Assembly: GCA_049416425.1 (NCBI GenBank)
Contig: JBMSHD010000095.1
Location: 1 to 8,779 of the forward strand
From: JBMSHD01 sp049416425
Lineage (GTDB): Bacteria; Pseudomonadota; Gammaproteobacteria; Francisellales; Francisellaceae
Length of the DNA: 8,779 bases
Reading direction: 5' to 3'
The notes under the pieces are model-generated. The model searched no databases and was not told where the DNA came from. It saw only the letters and a program-made list of their open reading frames with translations. Position 1 is the first letter of the stretch, and each line of letters opens with the position of its first letter. Of the stretch, positions 1-7,189 are shown piece by piece. The position numbers and the translations under genes were made by a program.

Positions 1-173
1 ATCCTAAAACGATGGCTATCACTGCTCTAGCAGGCTTAGCAGGTCTTCCTCAGATCTCTGTTCCTGTCGGTGTATGCCAACATATCCCTATCGGTTTATC
101 CTTTGTTTCACGACGTTTTTCTGATCTGGATCTGCTCCATTTTATTAAAAAATCACCGTTGAATGGCATATAG
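1..173 (+). CDS. Amidase signature family protein, C-terminal fragment (5' end outside window)
   Basis: The open frame starts at base 3 and ends at TAG 171-173, giving the last 56 residues of a protein that begins upstream of the window. The segment LAGLPQISVPVG followed by PIGLSFVSRRFSDLDLL matches the C-terminal end of amidase-signature hydrolases (GatA and amidase type). In that family an AGLPxxSxPxG stretch precedes xPxGLQxxGxxxxDxxLL. The family uses a Ser-Ser-Lys triad to hydrolyse amides, but the catalytic part lies outside the window, so the substrate is unknown. The stop lies 5 nt before the SoxR-like gene, so the two are probably co-transcribed. A GatA subunit is less likely because no gatB or gatC is visible here, but the fragment cannot exclude it. 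Confidence 0.72.
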   Translation, partial: PKTMAITALAGLAGLPQISVPVGVCQHIPIGLSFVSRRFSDLDLLHFIKKSPLNGI

Positions 174-178
174 AAGTA

Positions 179-628
179 ATGCAGAATAAAGCGCTTAAAA
201 AATACCTTAGCGTCGGTGAGGTATCAAAAAGATCAGGACTGGCCATCTCGGCAATCCATTTTTACGAATCTAAGGGATTGATAAAAAGCCATCGAAATGG
301 CGCCAATCATCGACGATTTCGTCGTGATGTCTTAAGAAGACTGGCAATTATTCAGGCCGCCGGCAACTTGGGCATTCCCTTGAAAGTCATCGCCAAAGCG
401 ATAAATACACTGCCGGGCGACAAAATACCGACAGCAAACGATTGGCAGAGGTTATCGAAAACTTGGCAACATGATCTCAATGAGCGAATAAAACAACTTC
501 AATCACTACGAGACCGGCTTGATTTCTGCATCGGCTCTGGCTGCCTTTCTCTCGATAAATGTCAGCTTTTCAACCCAAATGATCAGCTCGGGGAGAATAT
601 TGCCGGAGCCTTCTTACTAAGCACCTAA
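179..628 (+). CDS. soxR: SoxR-type MerR-family redox regulator with an incomplete Fe-S cysteine motif
   Basis: This 149-residue protein matches SoxR along its length (E. coli SoxR has 154). Residues 9-75 form the MerR winged helix-turn-helix, with SVGEVSKRSGLAISAIHFYE, an SKGLI turn and an NHRRFRRDVLRRLAII wing. Residues about 85-115 form the dimerisation helix. Residues 117-128 are the cluster loop and NPNDQLGE (132-139) follows, as in SoxR. SoxR dimers bind between the -35 and -10 of a target promoter and activate it when a [2Fe-2S] cluster is oxidised by redox-cycling compounds. The four ligands normally read CxxCxCx5C. Here they read C117-I-G-S120-G-C122-x5-C128, so the second cysteine is Ser (TCT, 536-538). 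The family call is firm, but normal redox sensing is doubtful. ATG 179 lies 5 nt after the amidase stop with only a weak upstream GAAG, suggesting translational coupling. No soxS and no typical SoxR box were found. Confidence 0.88.
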   Translation: MQNKALKKYLSVGEVSKRSGLAISAIHFYESKGLIKSHRNGANHRRFRRDVLRRLAIIQAAGNLGIPLKVIAKAINTLPGDKIPTANDWQRLSKTWQHDLNERIKQLQSLRDRLDFCIGSGCLSLDKCQLFNPNDQLGENIAGAFLLST

Positions 629-651
629 AATCATTTTATGCTCAACCATTT

Positions 652-672
652 ACAAAAGCCACACAGTGTCTT
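652..672 (-). terminator. Possible weak terminator hairpin downstream of glmS
   Basis: Read on the minus strand, AAGACAC-TGT-GTGGCTT can fold into a seven-pair stem with one A/G mismatch and is followed by TTTGT. It lies about 110 nt beyond the glmS stop, in the gap between the convergent soxR and glmS genes. No better hairpin with a U-tract was seen in 629-782. The stem is short and imperfect, so termination here could be Rho-dependent instead. Confidence 0.22.
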
Positions 673-782
673 AAAACCGCTCAGACATTCAGACTAGTTA
701 TTCATTATATCCTGTAGTTCGAAATTTCTGAGTTTCAACGCTTTAGCAATCGTTACTAAAAAACACGTCCCTAATCAGAAAG

Positions 783-2627
783 CTATTCCACGGTGACAGA
801 TTTCGCTAAATTCCTCGGTTGATCGACATCGGTGCCCTTTTGCAGAGCAACATGATAAGACAGAAGCTGAAGCGGAATGGTAAAGACAATAGGCGCAATA
901 AGCTCAGGCACCTTCTCAATCACCAGGGTATGCTTGCTGGCGATATGAAGATTTTTATGCACCTCATGATCGACAAAAACATAAAGTTGGCCACCTCTAG
1001 CCTGGACTTCCTGAAGATTACTCTCAAGCTTTTCTAATAGCTCATCATTGGGTGCCACGGCAACCACAGGCATAGTCTCATCCACCAACGCCAAAGGACC
1101 ATGTTTCAACTCACCCGCCGGATAGGCCTCGGCATGGATATAGGATAACTCCTTTAATTTCAACGCGCCTTCCAAAGCCACGGGATACTGCACGCCACGC
1201 CCTAAGAAAAGCGTATGTTCTTTGTTGACAAAATCCGCCGCCAAAGTCTCAATTTTCTGATCGAGATGCAACACGTTTTTAATCAGCACCGGCGCTTTTT
1301 TCAAGGCGTTGATCGCCTCGGCCTCTTCCGCCTCCGAAAGCACTTGTTTCTGTCTGCCTAGCGCCAGAGCAAACAGTAAGAAGGCCACCAACTGAGTTGT
1401 AAATGCCTTGGTTGAGGCCACGCCCATCTCGACTCCAGCCTGGGTCATAAACACTAAATCGGCCTCTCTGGTCAGTGAACTGTTGGCAACATTACAAATG
1501 GCTAAACTCGCAAGATACCCCTGGTTTTTTGCCTGACGCAATGCCGCCAATGTGTCGGCCGTCTCACCGGATTGCGATACGGTGATAAACAGCGAATTTT
1601 TAGGCACCACGGCTTTTCGATATCTCAGTTCACTGGCGATCTCGACATCGACCTGGACGCCGGCATATTGCTCAATCCAGTATTTAGCCACCAAACCAGC
1701 ATGAAAACTGGTACCACAGGCAACGATTCTCACATGCTCAACCTGTTTGAAAATGAGAGCCGCATCGATACCAAATCTCTCGACCAGCACATGATCGTTC
1801 TCATCGATCACACCTTCAAAAGTATTGGCGACGACGCTTGGCTGTTCGTAGATCTCTTTTTGCATATAATGTTTGTAATTGCCTTTGCTGGCAGCATCGG
1901 CGACATCGGTCAGCTCCTTGATATCAAGTGTTTTCTTACAACCTTGATTGTCATAAACCTTAACCTCATCAAGTCCAAGTATCGCGATATCTCCCTCATC
2001 GAGATAGGCAAAACGGTTGGTTACCGGCAACAGCGACAGCGTATCCGAGGCGATAAAATTCTCACCAATCCCAAAACCGATGACAATGGGAGACCCTGAG
2101 CGCACGGTAACGATCTGATGTGGATAGTCCTTATGCAGCACCGCCAGGCCATAGGCACCTTTTAATCTAGCGATGACGGTTTTCACATTGTCGATCACCG
2201 AGGCGGCCTCATTCCAATTTTTTTCAAACAAATGGGCGATCACCTCGGTATCGGTCTGTGACATAAACTCAATGCCTGAGTCTTCAAGCTCAGCTTTCAA
2301 GTCCATGTGATTTTCGATAATGCCATTGTGAACGACGGCAATACTACCCGATTGACTCAAATGGGGATGCGCATTTTCCACGGAAGGAGCCCCATGTGTG
2401 GCCCAACGCGTATGAGCAATTCCAGTCATACCAAGAGGCTTTTCCTGTTCCGCGGCATCGACCAGTGCCTGAACCTTGCCTAGCGTTCTTTGACGAATAA
2501 TCACACCTTGCGCATCGATCAACGCCAGACCGGCTGAGTCATAACCTCGATATTCAAGCCTTTTGAGTCCTTCTAATAAGATCGGCACCACGTTTCTCTG
2601 TGCCACCGCACCCACTATTCCACACAT
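783..2627 (-). CDS. glmS: Glutamine--fructose-6-phosphate aminotransferase (isomerizing), GlmS
   Basis: GlmS converts fructose-6-phosphate and glutamine to glucosamine-6-phosphate plus glutamate in the cytoplasm, the committed step to UDP-GlcNAc. Its 614 residues are close to the 609 of E. coli. The glutaminase domain begins with MCGIVGA, whose Cys2 becomes the N-terminal nucleophile after Met removal. It also carries HTRWATHG (72-79), HNGIIEN (100-106) and SQTDTEV (123-129). Two SIS sugar-phosphate domains follow, with CGTS (304-307), SQSGETADT (351-359), GVASTKAFTTQ (402-412), LGRG (475-478) and the KHGP active-site His509. The C-terminal DQPRNLAKSVTVE tail contains the fructose-6-phosphate-binding Lys609. 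ATG 2627 has AAGGAA (2633-2638) 5 nt upstream. It follows glmU by 14 nt, the usual gammaproteobacterial glmUS operon. No glmS ribozyme is present, as expected outside Gram-positives. Confidence 0.98.
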   Translation of the reverse strand: MCGIVGAVAQRNVVPILLEGLKRLEYRGYDSAGLALIDAQGVIIRQRTLGKVQALVDAAEQEKPLGMTGIAHTRWATHGAPSVENAHPHLSQSGSIAVVHNGIIENHMDLKAELEDSGIEFMSQTDTEVIAHLFEKNWNEAASVIDNVKTVIARLKGAYGLAVLHKDYPHQIVTVRSGSPIVIGFGIGENFIASDTLSLLPVTNRFAYLDEGDIAILGLDEVKVYDNQGCKKTLDIKELTDVADAASKGNYKHYMQKEIYEQPSVVANTFEGVIDENDHVLVERFGIDAALIFKQVEHVRIVACGTSFHAGLVAKYWIEQYAGVQVDVEIASELRYRKAVVPKNSLFITVSQSGETADTLAALRQAKNQGYLASLAICNVANSSLTREADLVFMTQAGVEMGVASTKAFTTQLVAFLLFALALGRQKQVLSEAEEAEAINALKKAPVLIKNVLHLDQKIETLAADFVNKEHTLFLGRGVQYPVALEGALKLKELSYIHAEAYPAGELKHGPLALVDETMPVVAVAPNDELLEKLESNLQEVQARGGQLYVFVDHEVHKNLHIASKHTLVIEKVPELIAPIVFTIPLQLLSYHVALQKGTDVDQPRNLAKSVTVE

Positions 2628-2641
2628 CGCTTTTCCTTATT

Positions 2642-4006
2642 TTATTGTTTAACCGGGCGCTTCCAGCCACTTATACTCATTTGTTTATTGGCTCGATTGA
2701 TCGTCAGCTGATCGCCAGGGACACTTTTGGTAATAGTTGAACCGGCGGCAATGGTGGCCTTTGAGCCAATGGTCACCGGTGCGACCAATTGCACATCTGA
2801 ACCGACGAAAACATCGTCGCCAATAATGGTTTTATGCTTGTTGGCACCATCGTAATTGCAGGTGATCACACCGGCACCGATATTGCATTTGCTGCCGATT
2901 TCACTGTCACCGATATAGCTTAAATGATTGGCTTTAGTACCCCGCCCCAGCGTTGATTTCTTGATCTCAACGAAATTACCAACATGAGCGGATTCGCCAA
3001 TAATTGAACCGGGTCTTATCCTGGCAAAAGGACCTATGATCGCCTTATTCTTAATCATGGCGCCATCGATAATGGTATTGGGTTTGATCTTGACGCCGTC
3101 ACCAATAATACAATCTTTGAGCAGGCAATTAGCGCCGATAACGCAATCTTCACCAATCTTGACCGTGCCTCTGATCAAGACATTGATATCGATCCAAGTG
3201 TCGCAGCCAATATCGACCTGGCCTCTGACATCAAATCGCGCCGGATCGGCCAGTGAGACGCCATTTTCCATCACTCGCTCGGCCATGGCTTTTTGCCATC
3301 GACGTTCAAGCTCGGCAAGCTGAGCGCGGGTGTTGACACCTAAAATCTCGAAATGATGCGCCGGATTACTGGCATGAATACTAACTTTCTGCTCTCTGGC
3401 AAAACCAACAATATCGGTCAAATAGTACTCGCCCTGGCTGTTGTCATTTTTAATCGCCGGCAACCATTGATGGAGAAGTCCGGCTGAGAGGCAATAAATA
3501 CCGGTGTTGATCTCCTTGATCTGGCGCTGAAGATCGGTGGCATCTTTGTCCTCGACGATGGCTTCGATATCGCCGAATCGATTGCGTACAATACGCCCAA
3601 GACCGGCGGGATCATCGAGTGTTGCCGTTAAAATACCCAGATCATTGACATGCGTCGATTCAATAAAATGCATCAACGTATCATAGGATATCAGCGGCAC
3701 ATCGCCATAGAGTATCAACACCATATCGTCTTTATCGACAAAAGGCATGGCCATAAGCACGGCATGCCCCGTTCCCAAACGCTCATGCTGCTCAACCCAG
3801 GTGATATTTTTATCAGCAAGTTCATCTTTGACCTGCTCGCCTAAATGCCCGTGAACAATCACGATATTATCGGCATCAATGGCATCAACCGTGTCAACGA
3901 CGTGACGGATCAGCGTTTTTCCCGCCAATGTCTGTAGCACTTTTGACTTCTTAGATCGCATTCTTGAACCTTGCCCGGCGGCAAGGATAATAACGGATAG
4001 ACCCAT
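2642..4006 (-). CDS. glmU: Bifunctional GlcN-1-P acetyltransferase / GlcNAc-1-P uridylyltransferase, GlmU
   Basis: GlmU acetylates glucosamine-1-phosphate and then transfers UMP to make UDP-GlcNAc, feeding peptidoglycan and LPS synthesis in the cytoplasm. The N-terminal nucleotidyltransferase domain shows LAAGQGSRM (8-16), GTGHA (78-82), YGDVPL (100-105), EDKDA (152-156) and NTGIY (167-171). From about residue 255 hexapeptide repeats build the left-handed beta-helix acetyltransferase domain. It includes RPGS (331-334), NHLSYIGDSEIG with catalytic His361 (360-371) and NYDG (384-387). The frame is open up to 4099, but that longer form would overlap glpD and add 31 basic residues not seen in GlmU. 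Starting at ATG 4006 (MGLSVIILAAG) gives 454 residues, against 456 in E. coli, with a weak upstream AAGAA. It has its own predicted promoter and is followed 14 nt later by glmS. Confidence 0.97.
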   Translation of the reverse strand: MGLSVIILAAGQGSRMRSKKSKVLQTLAGKTLIRHVVDTVDAIDADNIVIVHGHLGEQVKDELADKNITWVEQHERLGTGHAVLMAMPFVDKDDMVLILYGDVPLISYDTLMHFIESTHVNDLGILTATLDDPAGLGRIVRNRFGDIEAIVEDKDATDLQRQIKEINTGIYCLSAGLLHQWLPAIKNDNSQGEYYLTDIVGFAREQKVSIHASNPAHHFEILGVNTRAQLAELERRWQKAMAERVMENGVSLADPARFDVRGQVDIGCDTWIDINVLIRGTVKIGEDCVIGANCLLKDCIIGDGVKIKPNTIIDGAMIKNKAIIGPFARIRPGSIIGESAHVGNFVEIKKSTLGRGTKANHLSYIGDSEIGSKCNIGAGVITCNYDGANKHKTIIGDDVFVGSDVQLVAPVTIGSKATIAAGSTITKSVPGDQLTINRANKQMSISGWKRPVKQ

Positions 4007-4036
4007 ATCATTCTTACAGTGATTTTTGGAATACTC

Positions 4037-4065
4037 AGTATATCGAAATAATCGATAAAGGTAAA
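4037..4065 (-). promoter_or_regulatory. Predicted sigma70-type promoter for glmU-glmS with a palindromic spacer
   Basis: On the minus strand a -35 TTTACC (4060-4065) and a -10 TATACT (4037-4042) are separated by 17 nt, matching consensus at 4/6 and 5/6 positions. Transcription would start about 30 nt before the glmU ATG. The spacer contains the perfect inverted repeat TATCGA-AATAA-TCGATA (4041-4057), which could be an operator. The promoter lies in the 79-nt gap after glpD, where I see no strong terminator, so read-through from glpD is also possible. Confidence 0.45.
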
Positions 4066-4085
4066 ACCGATCAGCCTTGAGTTTC

Positions 4086-5606
4086 TTATACTTTGTCAAG
4101 CCATGCTTTCAATTGATCCTGCTCATTTGCATTTAACCACAGTCCCAATTTTGAACGGCGCCACAACATCGACTCCATCGAGTCACACCATTCATGCTCA
4201 ATGAGATAGCGCGCCTCTTTTTCGTAAAAATGAAAACCGAAATGCTGCCCCAAATCCTCATAACTACTCGCCTGTCCCAAAATAGTAAGACTGAGCATGC
4301 CATAACTTGCTGACAGATGATAGGCGTGCTGATTTTCAAGCCAGGGATATGCTGATTTAACCGCTGCTAAAATATCAGCGAATGACTCAGCACTACCACC
4401 GGGTGAAGGTTGGCTGGCGGTCTTACATTCACCCATTTGCGGGAAATAGGGTTTTAGCTTATCGAGCACATGTTTGGATAAGGTTCTATAGGTTGTGATC
4501 TTGCCACCAAAGACCGATAATACTGGCAATCTACCGTGATCATCTTCAAGCTCAAGATGATATTCTCGCGTGATTTTTGAAGGATCGGCTGTGTTATCAT
4601 CATAAAGTGGACGCACTCCGGCATAATCCCAGATGATATCACGGACTGAAATTTTATGTTTGAAATACTGATTAATGAGATCACAAAGATATTGGCGCTC
4701 TTCATCAGAAATCGCTATGCCTCTGGGGTCTCCCGTGAAATTGACATCGGTGGTGCCGATTAGTGTAAAATCATTTTGATGCTCATCACTGAAACCAAAC
4801 GGCAAGGCAAAGACAATACGACCGTCGGCATTTTGCAGAATATAGGCATGATCGCCCTCATAAAGCCTGGGCACAACGATATGACTGCCTTTGACGAGTT
4901 TCACGGCCGATTTGACCCTGACATCAAGCACATTGTGCACCACATCTGCCACCCACGGACCTGCGGCATTGACCACCGCACACGCTTTGATGGTGACTGT
5001 CTTATCAGAGCTTTCACTTAGATCCTGACATTTTAATGTGGCAATGTGACAACCGTTGAGTCTCTCAACGGCAACACAGCGATAGGGTATAAGCACGGTT
5101 GCGCCAGCTTCTTTGGCTTCAAGCGCATTCGTCAACACCATTCTGGCATCATCAATACGACAATCCGAATATTCAAATCCTACCTTGAAATCATCAATAA
5201 GCCCGGCTCCTTTGATATTATTTACCAAAGAGACTCTACCGGATTTTGGCAGACTCATCTTGCCGGCTAAAAAATCGTATAAAAACATGCCAATTCTAAT
5301 CATCCACTTGGGACGCAGGTGTTTGGCATGTGGCAGTATAAAGCGCAGCGGGTGAATCAGATGCGGTGCTTTTTTCAGCAAGACTTCCCGCTCTTTCAAG
5401 GCCTCTTTGACCAGTTTAAACTCGTATTGCTCAAGATATCTAAGCCCACCATGAACCAGCTTCGAGCTGGCCGATGACGTCGCCGAGGCCAGATCGCTCT
5501 CCTCACATAAGACAACAGAAAGACCACGAAGAGCAGCATCGGCAGCAATTCCTGTGCCATTGATACCGCCGCCGATGACCAGTAAATCAGTTTCAATTTC
5601 GTTCAC
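4086..5606 (-). CDS. glpD: Aerobic glycerol-3-phosphate dehydrogenase, GlpD
   Basis: GlpD is an FAD-dependent, membrane-associated enzyme that oxidises glycerol-3-phosphate to dihydroxyacetone phosphate and passes electrons to quinone. It has 506 residues, close to the 501 of E. coli. The N-terminal FAD-binding Rossmann motif is GGGINGTG (12-19). Family signatures SSKLVHGGLRYLEQ (47-60), NAAGPW (213-218), KGSHIVVPR (239-247), GTTD (284-287), YAGVRPL (328-334) and FGGKITTYR (366-374) follow, then a C-terminal helical domain. The start is GTG 5606. An upstream in-frame ATG at 5636 is blocked by TGA, and no clear Shine-Dalgarno sequence precedes the GTG, so translation initiation may be weak. 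No glpF, glpK or glpR lies alongside. The gene sits between sodC and glmU, all on the same strand. Confidence 0.97.
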   Translation of the reverse strand: MNEIETDLLVIGGGINGTGIAADAALRGLSVVLCEESDLASATSSASSKLVHGGLRYLEQYEFKLVKEALKEREVLLKKAPHLIHPLRFILPHAKHLRPKWMIRIGMFLYDFLAGKMSLPKSGRVSLVNNIKGAGLIDDFKVGFEYSDCRIDDARMVLTNALEAKEAGATVLIPYRCVAVERLNGCHIATLKCQDLSESSDKTVTIKACAVVNAAGPWVADVVHNVLDVRVKSAVKLVKGSHIVVPRLYEGDHAYILQNADGRIVFALPFGFSDEHQNDFTLIGTTDVNFTGDPRGIAISDEERQYLCDLINQYFKHKISVRDIIWDYAGVRPLYDDNTADPSKITREYHLELEDDHGRLPVLSVFGGKITTYRTLSKHVLDKLKPYFPQMGECKTASQPSPGGSAESFADILAAVKSAYPWLENQHAYHLSASYGMLSLTILGQASSYEDLGQHFGFHFYEKEARYLIEHEWCDSMESMLWRRSKLGLWLNANEQDQLKAWLDKV

Positions 5607-5642
5607 AATAAATCAAAAAAACAGGGCTTTGCGCATGTTGCT

Positions 5643-5671
5643 ATTGTAGCCGATTTTGACAATCATGTATA
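5643..5671 (-). promoter_or_regulatory. Possible sigma70-type promoter for glpD
   Basis: On the minus strand TATACA (5666-5671, 4/6 to the -35 consensus) and TACAAT (5643-5648, 5/6 to the -10 consensus) are separated by 17 nt. This would start transcription about 30 nt before the GTG start of glpD. The -35 region overlaps a CATG-rich stretch (CATG-N8-CATG), but this does not match the known GlpR operator consensus. Confidence 0.33.
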
Positions 5672-5698
5672 TTTTCATGTGGCAAACGGATTCGATGT

Positions 5699-5710
5699 AA
5701 AAGCGCTTTT
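5699..5710. repeat. 12-bp perfect palindrome AAAAGCGCTTTT between sodC and glpD
   Basis: The palindrome is flanked by two more T residues and lies in the 161-nt sodC-glpD gap, about 30 nt upstream of the predicted glpD -35. A hairpin would need a loop taken from the central GCGC, leaving a very weak AT stem. A DNA-binding site or chance is therefore more likely than a terminator. Apart from this and the glpD promoter I see nothing in the gap. Confidence 0.4.
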
Positions 5711-5767
5711 TTGTAGCTTGTATCATGCTATCACATCCATTAGCTCATGCATTCTTCAATCAAGCGA

Positions 5768-6286
5768 TTACTTAATCACACCACAAGCCACGCGAGCTCC
5801 ACCGCCACCAAGCGCCAGCGGCTGATCCTGGTAGTTATCGCCACCGGCATGGATCATCACCGAACGATTTTGAATCAGTTTTGTGGTCAGATGTGGCGCT
5901 AAAACCGGCGTATCAGCATCACCCGAGCTATTGACATAAAGCGCAGGCAGATCACCAAGATGCCCCATTCCATTTGGTCCCAAATGTTTGCCCGTATGAT
6001 TGGGATCAAAATGCCCGCCGGCTTTTAAGGCGGCGATGGCCTTGCCGTCTTTAAGCCCCGGTAAACAGGATGGATTCTCATGAATATGAAAACCGTGAAA
6101 TCCAGGGCTTAAGCCCCGGAGATCAGGTGTGATTAACAGTCCATCTTTGACGTCTTTAAAGACGATATAGCCGATATTTTTCTCGATCTTTTTTGCATCC
6201 ACCAAAAAAACATAGGTCTTGATCTCAGCCGCGGCCGAGAGCTGAAATAACAACATAACTAAAATAAACACACTCAGCTTTTTCAT
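5768..6286 (-). CDS. sodC: Periplasmic copper/zinc superoxide dismutase, SodC
   Basis: SodC converts superoxide to hydrogen peroxide and oxygen in the periplasm. Residues 1-20 form a Sec signal peptide: MKK, then a hydrophobic core, ending SAAA before EIKTY. All metal ligands are visible. Copper is held by His67 and His69 in GFHIHE, by bridging His92 in GGHFDP, and by His146 in MIHAGGDNY. Zinc is held by His92, His101 in GKHLGP, His109 and Asp112 in GHLGD. Cys74 and Cys168 can form the conserved disulfide, and the tail GGGGARVACGVIK is typical of E. coli-type bacterial SodC. The frame opens at GTG 6298. ATG 6286 was chosen because AGGGTGA lies about 8 nt upstream and it gives a clean 172-residue preprotein. 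A Fur-like sequence lies about 80 nt upstream. Confidence 0.96.
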   Translation of the reverse strand: MKKLSVFILVMLLFQLSAAAEIKTYVFLVDAKKIEKNIGYIVFKDVKDGLLITPDLRGLSPGFHGFHIHENPSCLPGLKDGKAIAALKAGGHFDPNHTGKHLGPNGMGHLGDLPALYVNSSGDADTPVLAPHLTTKLIQNRSVMIHAGGDNYQDQPLALGGGGARVACGVIK

Positions 6287-6313
6287 CGGTTTTATCACCC
6301 TGGTTTACTAAAG

Positions 6314-6343
6314 ATATCTCACAGTAAAGCAGCAATCTGGCAA
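6314..6343 (-). promoter_or_regulatory. Weak candidate promoter for sodC
   Basis: On the minus strand TTGCCA (6338-6343, 5/6 to the -35 consensus) is followed after 18 nt by AGATAT (6314-6319, a poor -10). The gap between the dehydrogenase stop and sodC is 112 nt. Neither a terminator nor a better promoter was seen in it, so sodC might also be read from the upstream gene. Confidence 0.2.
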
Positions 6344-6398
6344 TACCTCCACTCATAACCATCGATGATAATGAGAATAGGAACGAATTAAGCCTGTT

Positions 6399-7157
6399 TT
6401 ATTTCCCACCGGCAACATCAAGAAATGCGCCCGTACTATAGGATGATTTTTCTGATATAAACCACATGATAGCTTCTGCCACCTCGAATGGCTGACCACC
6501 ACGTTTTAATGGAATCAAATGTTGTAACTTATTCACCCGAACTATATCACCAGATTTGCTGTGAATATCGGTATATATAAAACCTGGACGGACACAATTT
6601 ACACGAATCTGATCATCACAAAGCTCATTGGCTAAACCAATGGTTAAAGAGTCAATAGCACCTTTAGAACATGCATAATCAACATATTCATTAGGCGAGC
6701 CCAATCTTGAAGCGGCTGATGAAACATTCACAATACTGCCACCGTTACCGCCATGTTTTATTGACATCTGTTTTATGGCATATTTACAGCACAACATATA
6801 GTTTAAAATATTGGTTTCTAAGGTGAGTTTTAGACGACTATATTCCATATCCTCCAGCCTTGATTTATGAAATAAAGTACCCGCGTTATTCACCAAGCCT
6901 TGTATTCGTCCGACTTTTTCTGAAATAAAAGAAAACATATTCTCTACTTCGAGCTCCTTTGATAAATCAGCTTGAAATTTATAGGCTTTGAGATGATGGT
7001 CATTCGCTAACGAAATAAGCCGATCAGCTTCATCACCTTTCGTATGATAATGGATGATCAAGGTATACCCGTCAGAAATGGCTAACTCAGATAATGCTTT
7101 ACCAATACCGCCTGTTGCACCAGTGACAAGCAATGATTTTCCTGTACAAAACGCCAT
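6399..7157 (-). CDS. SDR-family NAD(P)-dependent oxidoreductase, YgfF-like
   Basis: This is a classical short-chain dehydrogenase of 252 residues. It has the dinucleotide-binding TGATGGIG (12-19), NNAG (90-93), a catalytic serine in NVSSAAS (144-150) and the YxxxK pair Tyr161/Lys165 in YACSKGA. Downstream it has RVNCVRPGFIYTDIHS (185-200) and the C-terminal TGAFLDVAGGK. These blocks resemble E. coli YgfF, from the glucose-1-dehydrogenase-like SDR group, whose physiological substrate is not well established. The substrate here is therefore unknown. The frame opens at ATG 7175, but ATG 7157 has GGAG (7165-7168) 7 nt upstream and gives the usual MAF-type N-terminus. Several parts are much AT-richer than the neighbours: sampled 60-base blocks had 28-42% GC, against 50-55% in glmU. 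This hints at separate acquisition. It diverges from the MFS gene across a palindrome-rich gap. Confidence 0.93.
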   Translation of the reverse strand: MAFCTGKSLLVTGATGGIGKALSELAISDGYTLIIHYHTKGDEADRLISLANDHHLKAYKFQADLSKELEVENMFSFISEKVGRIQGLVNNAGTLFHKSRLEDMEYSRLKLTLETNILNYMLCCKYAIKQMSIKHGGNGGSIVNVSSAASRLGSPNEYVDYACSKGAIDSLTIGLANELCDDQIRVNCVRPGFIYTDIHSKSGDIVRVNKLQHLIPLKRGGQPFEVAEAIMWFISEKSSYSTGAFLDVAGGK

Positions 7158-7189
7158 AAACACACTCCATAACATTGATATCAGCTAAT

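Noticed and set aside
700..745. tRNA-like T-loop (GTTCGAA) in the soxR-glmS gap
   Set aside because: The flanking bases do not form a 5-bp T-stem, and no acceptor stem, D-arm or anticodon arm could be placed around it.
1572..2099. Open frame of 175 codons on the plus strand, antisense to glmS
   Set aside because: It lies wholly within a highly conserved enzyme gene, has no recognisable domain and no good ribosome-binding site, and its amino-acid pattern reflects the complementary codons of glmS.
4007..4099. N-terminal extension of GlmU to position 4099
   Set aside because: It would overlap glpD and run through the predicted promoter, and the added residues are unlike any GlmU. The MGLSVIILAAG start gives the normal family length.
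5715..5745. CRP-type site upstream of glpD (TGTGA on the minus strand)
   Set aside because: Only the left half-site matches. At the correct spacing the right half does not resemble TCACA.
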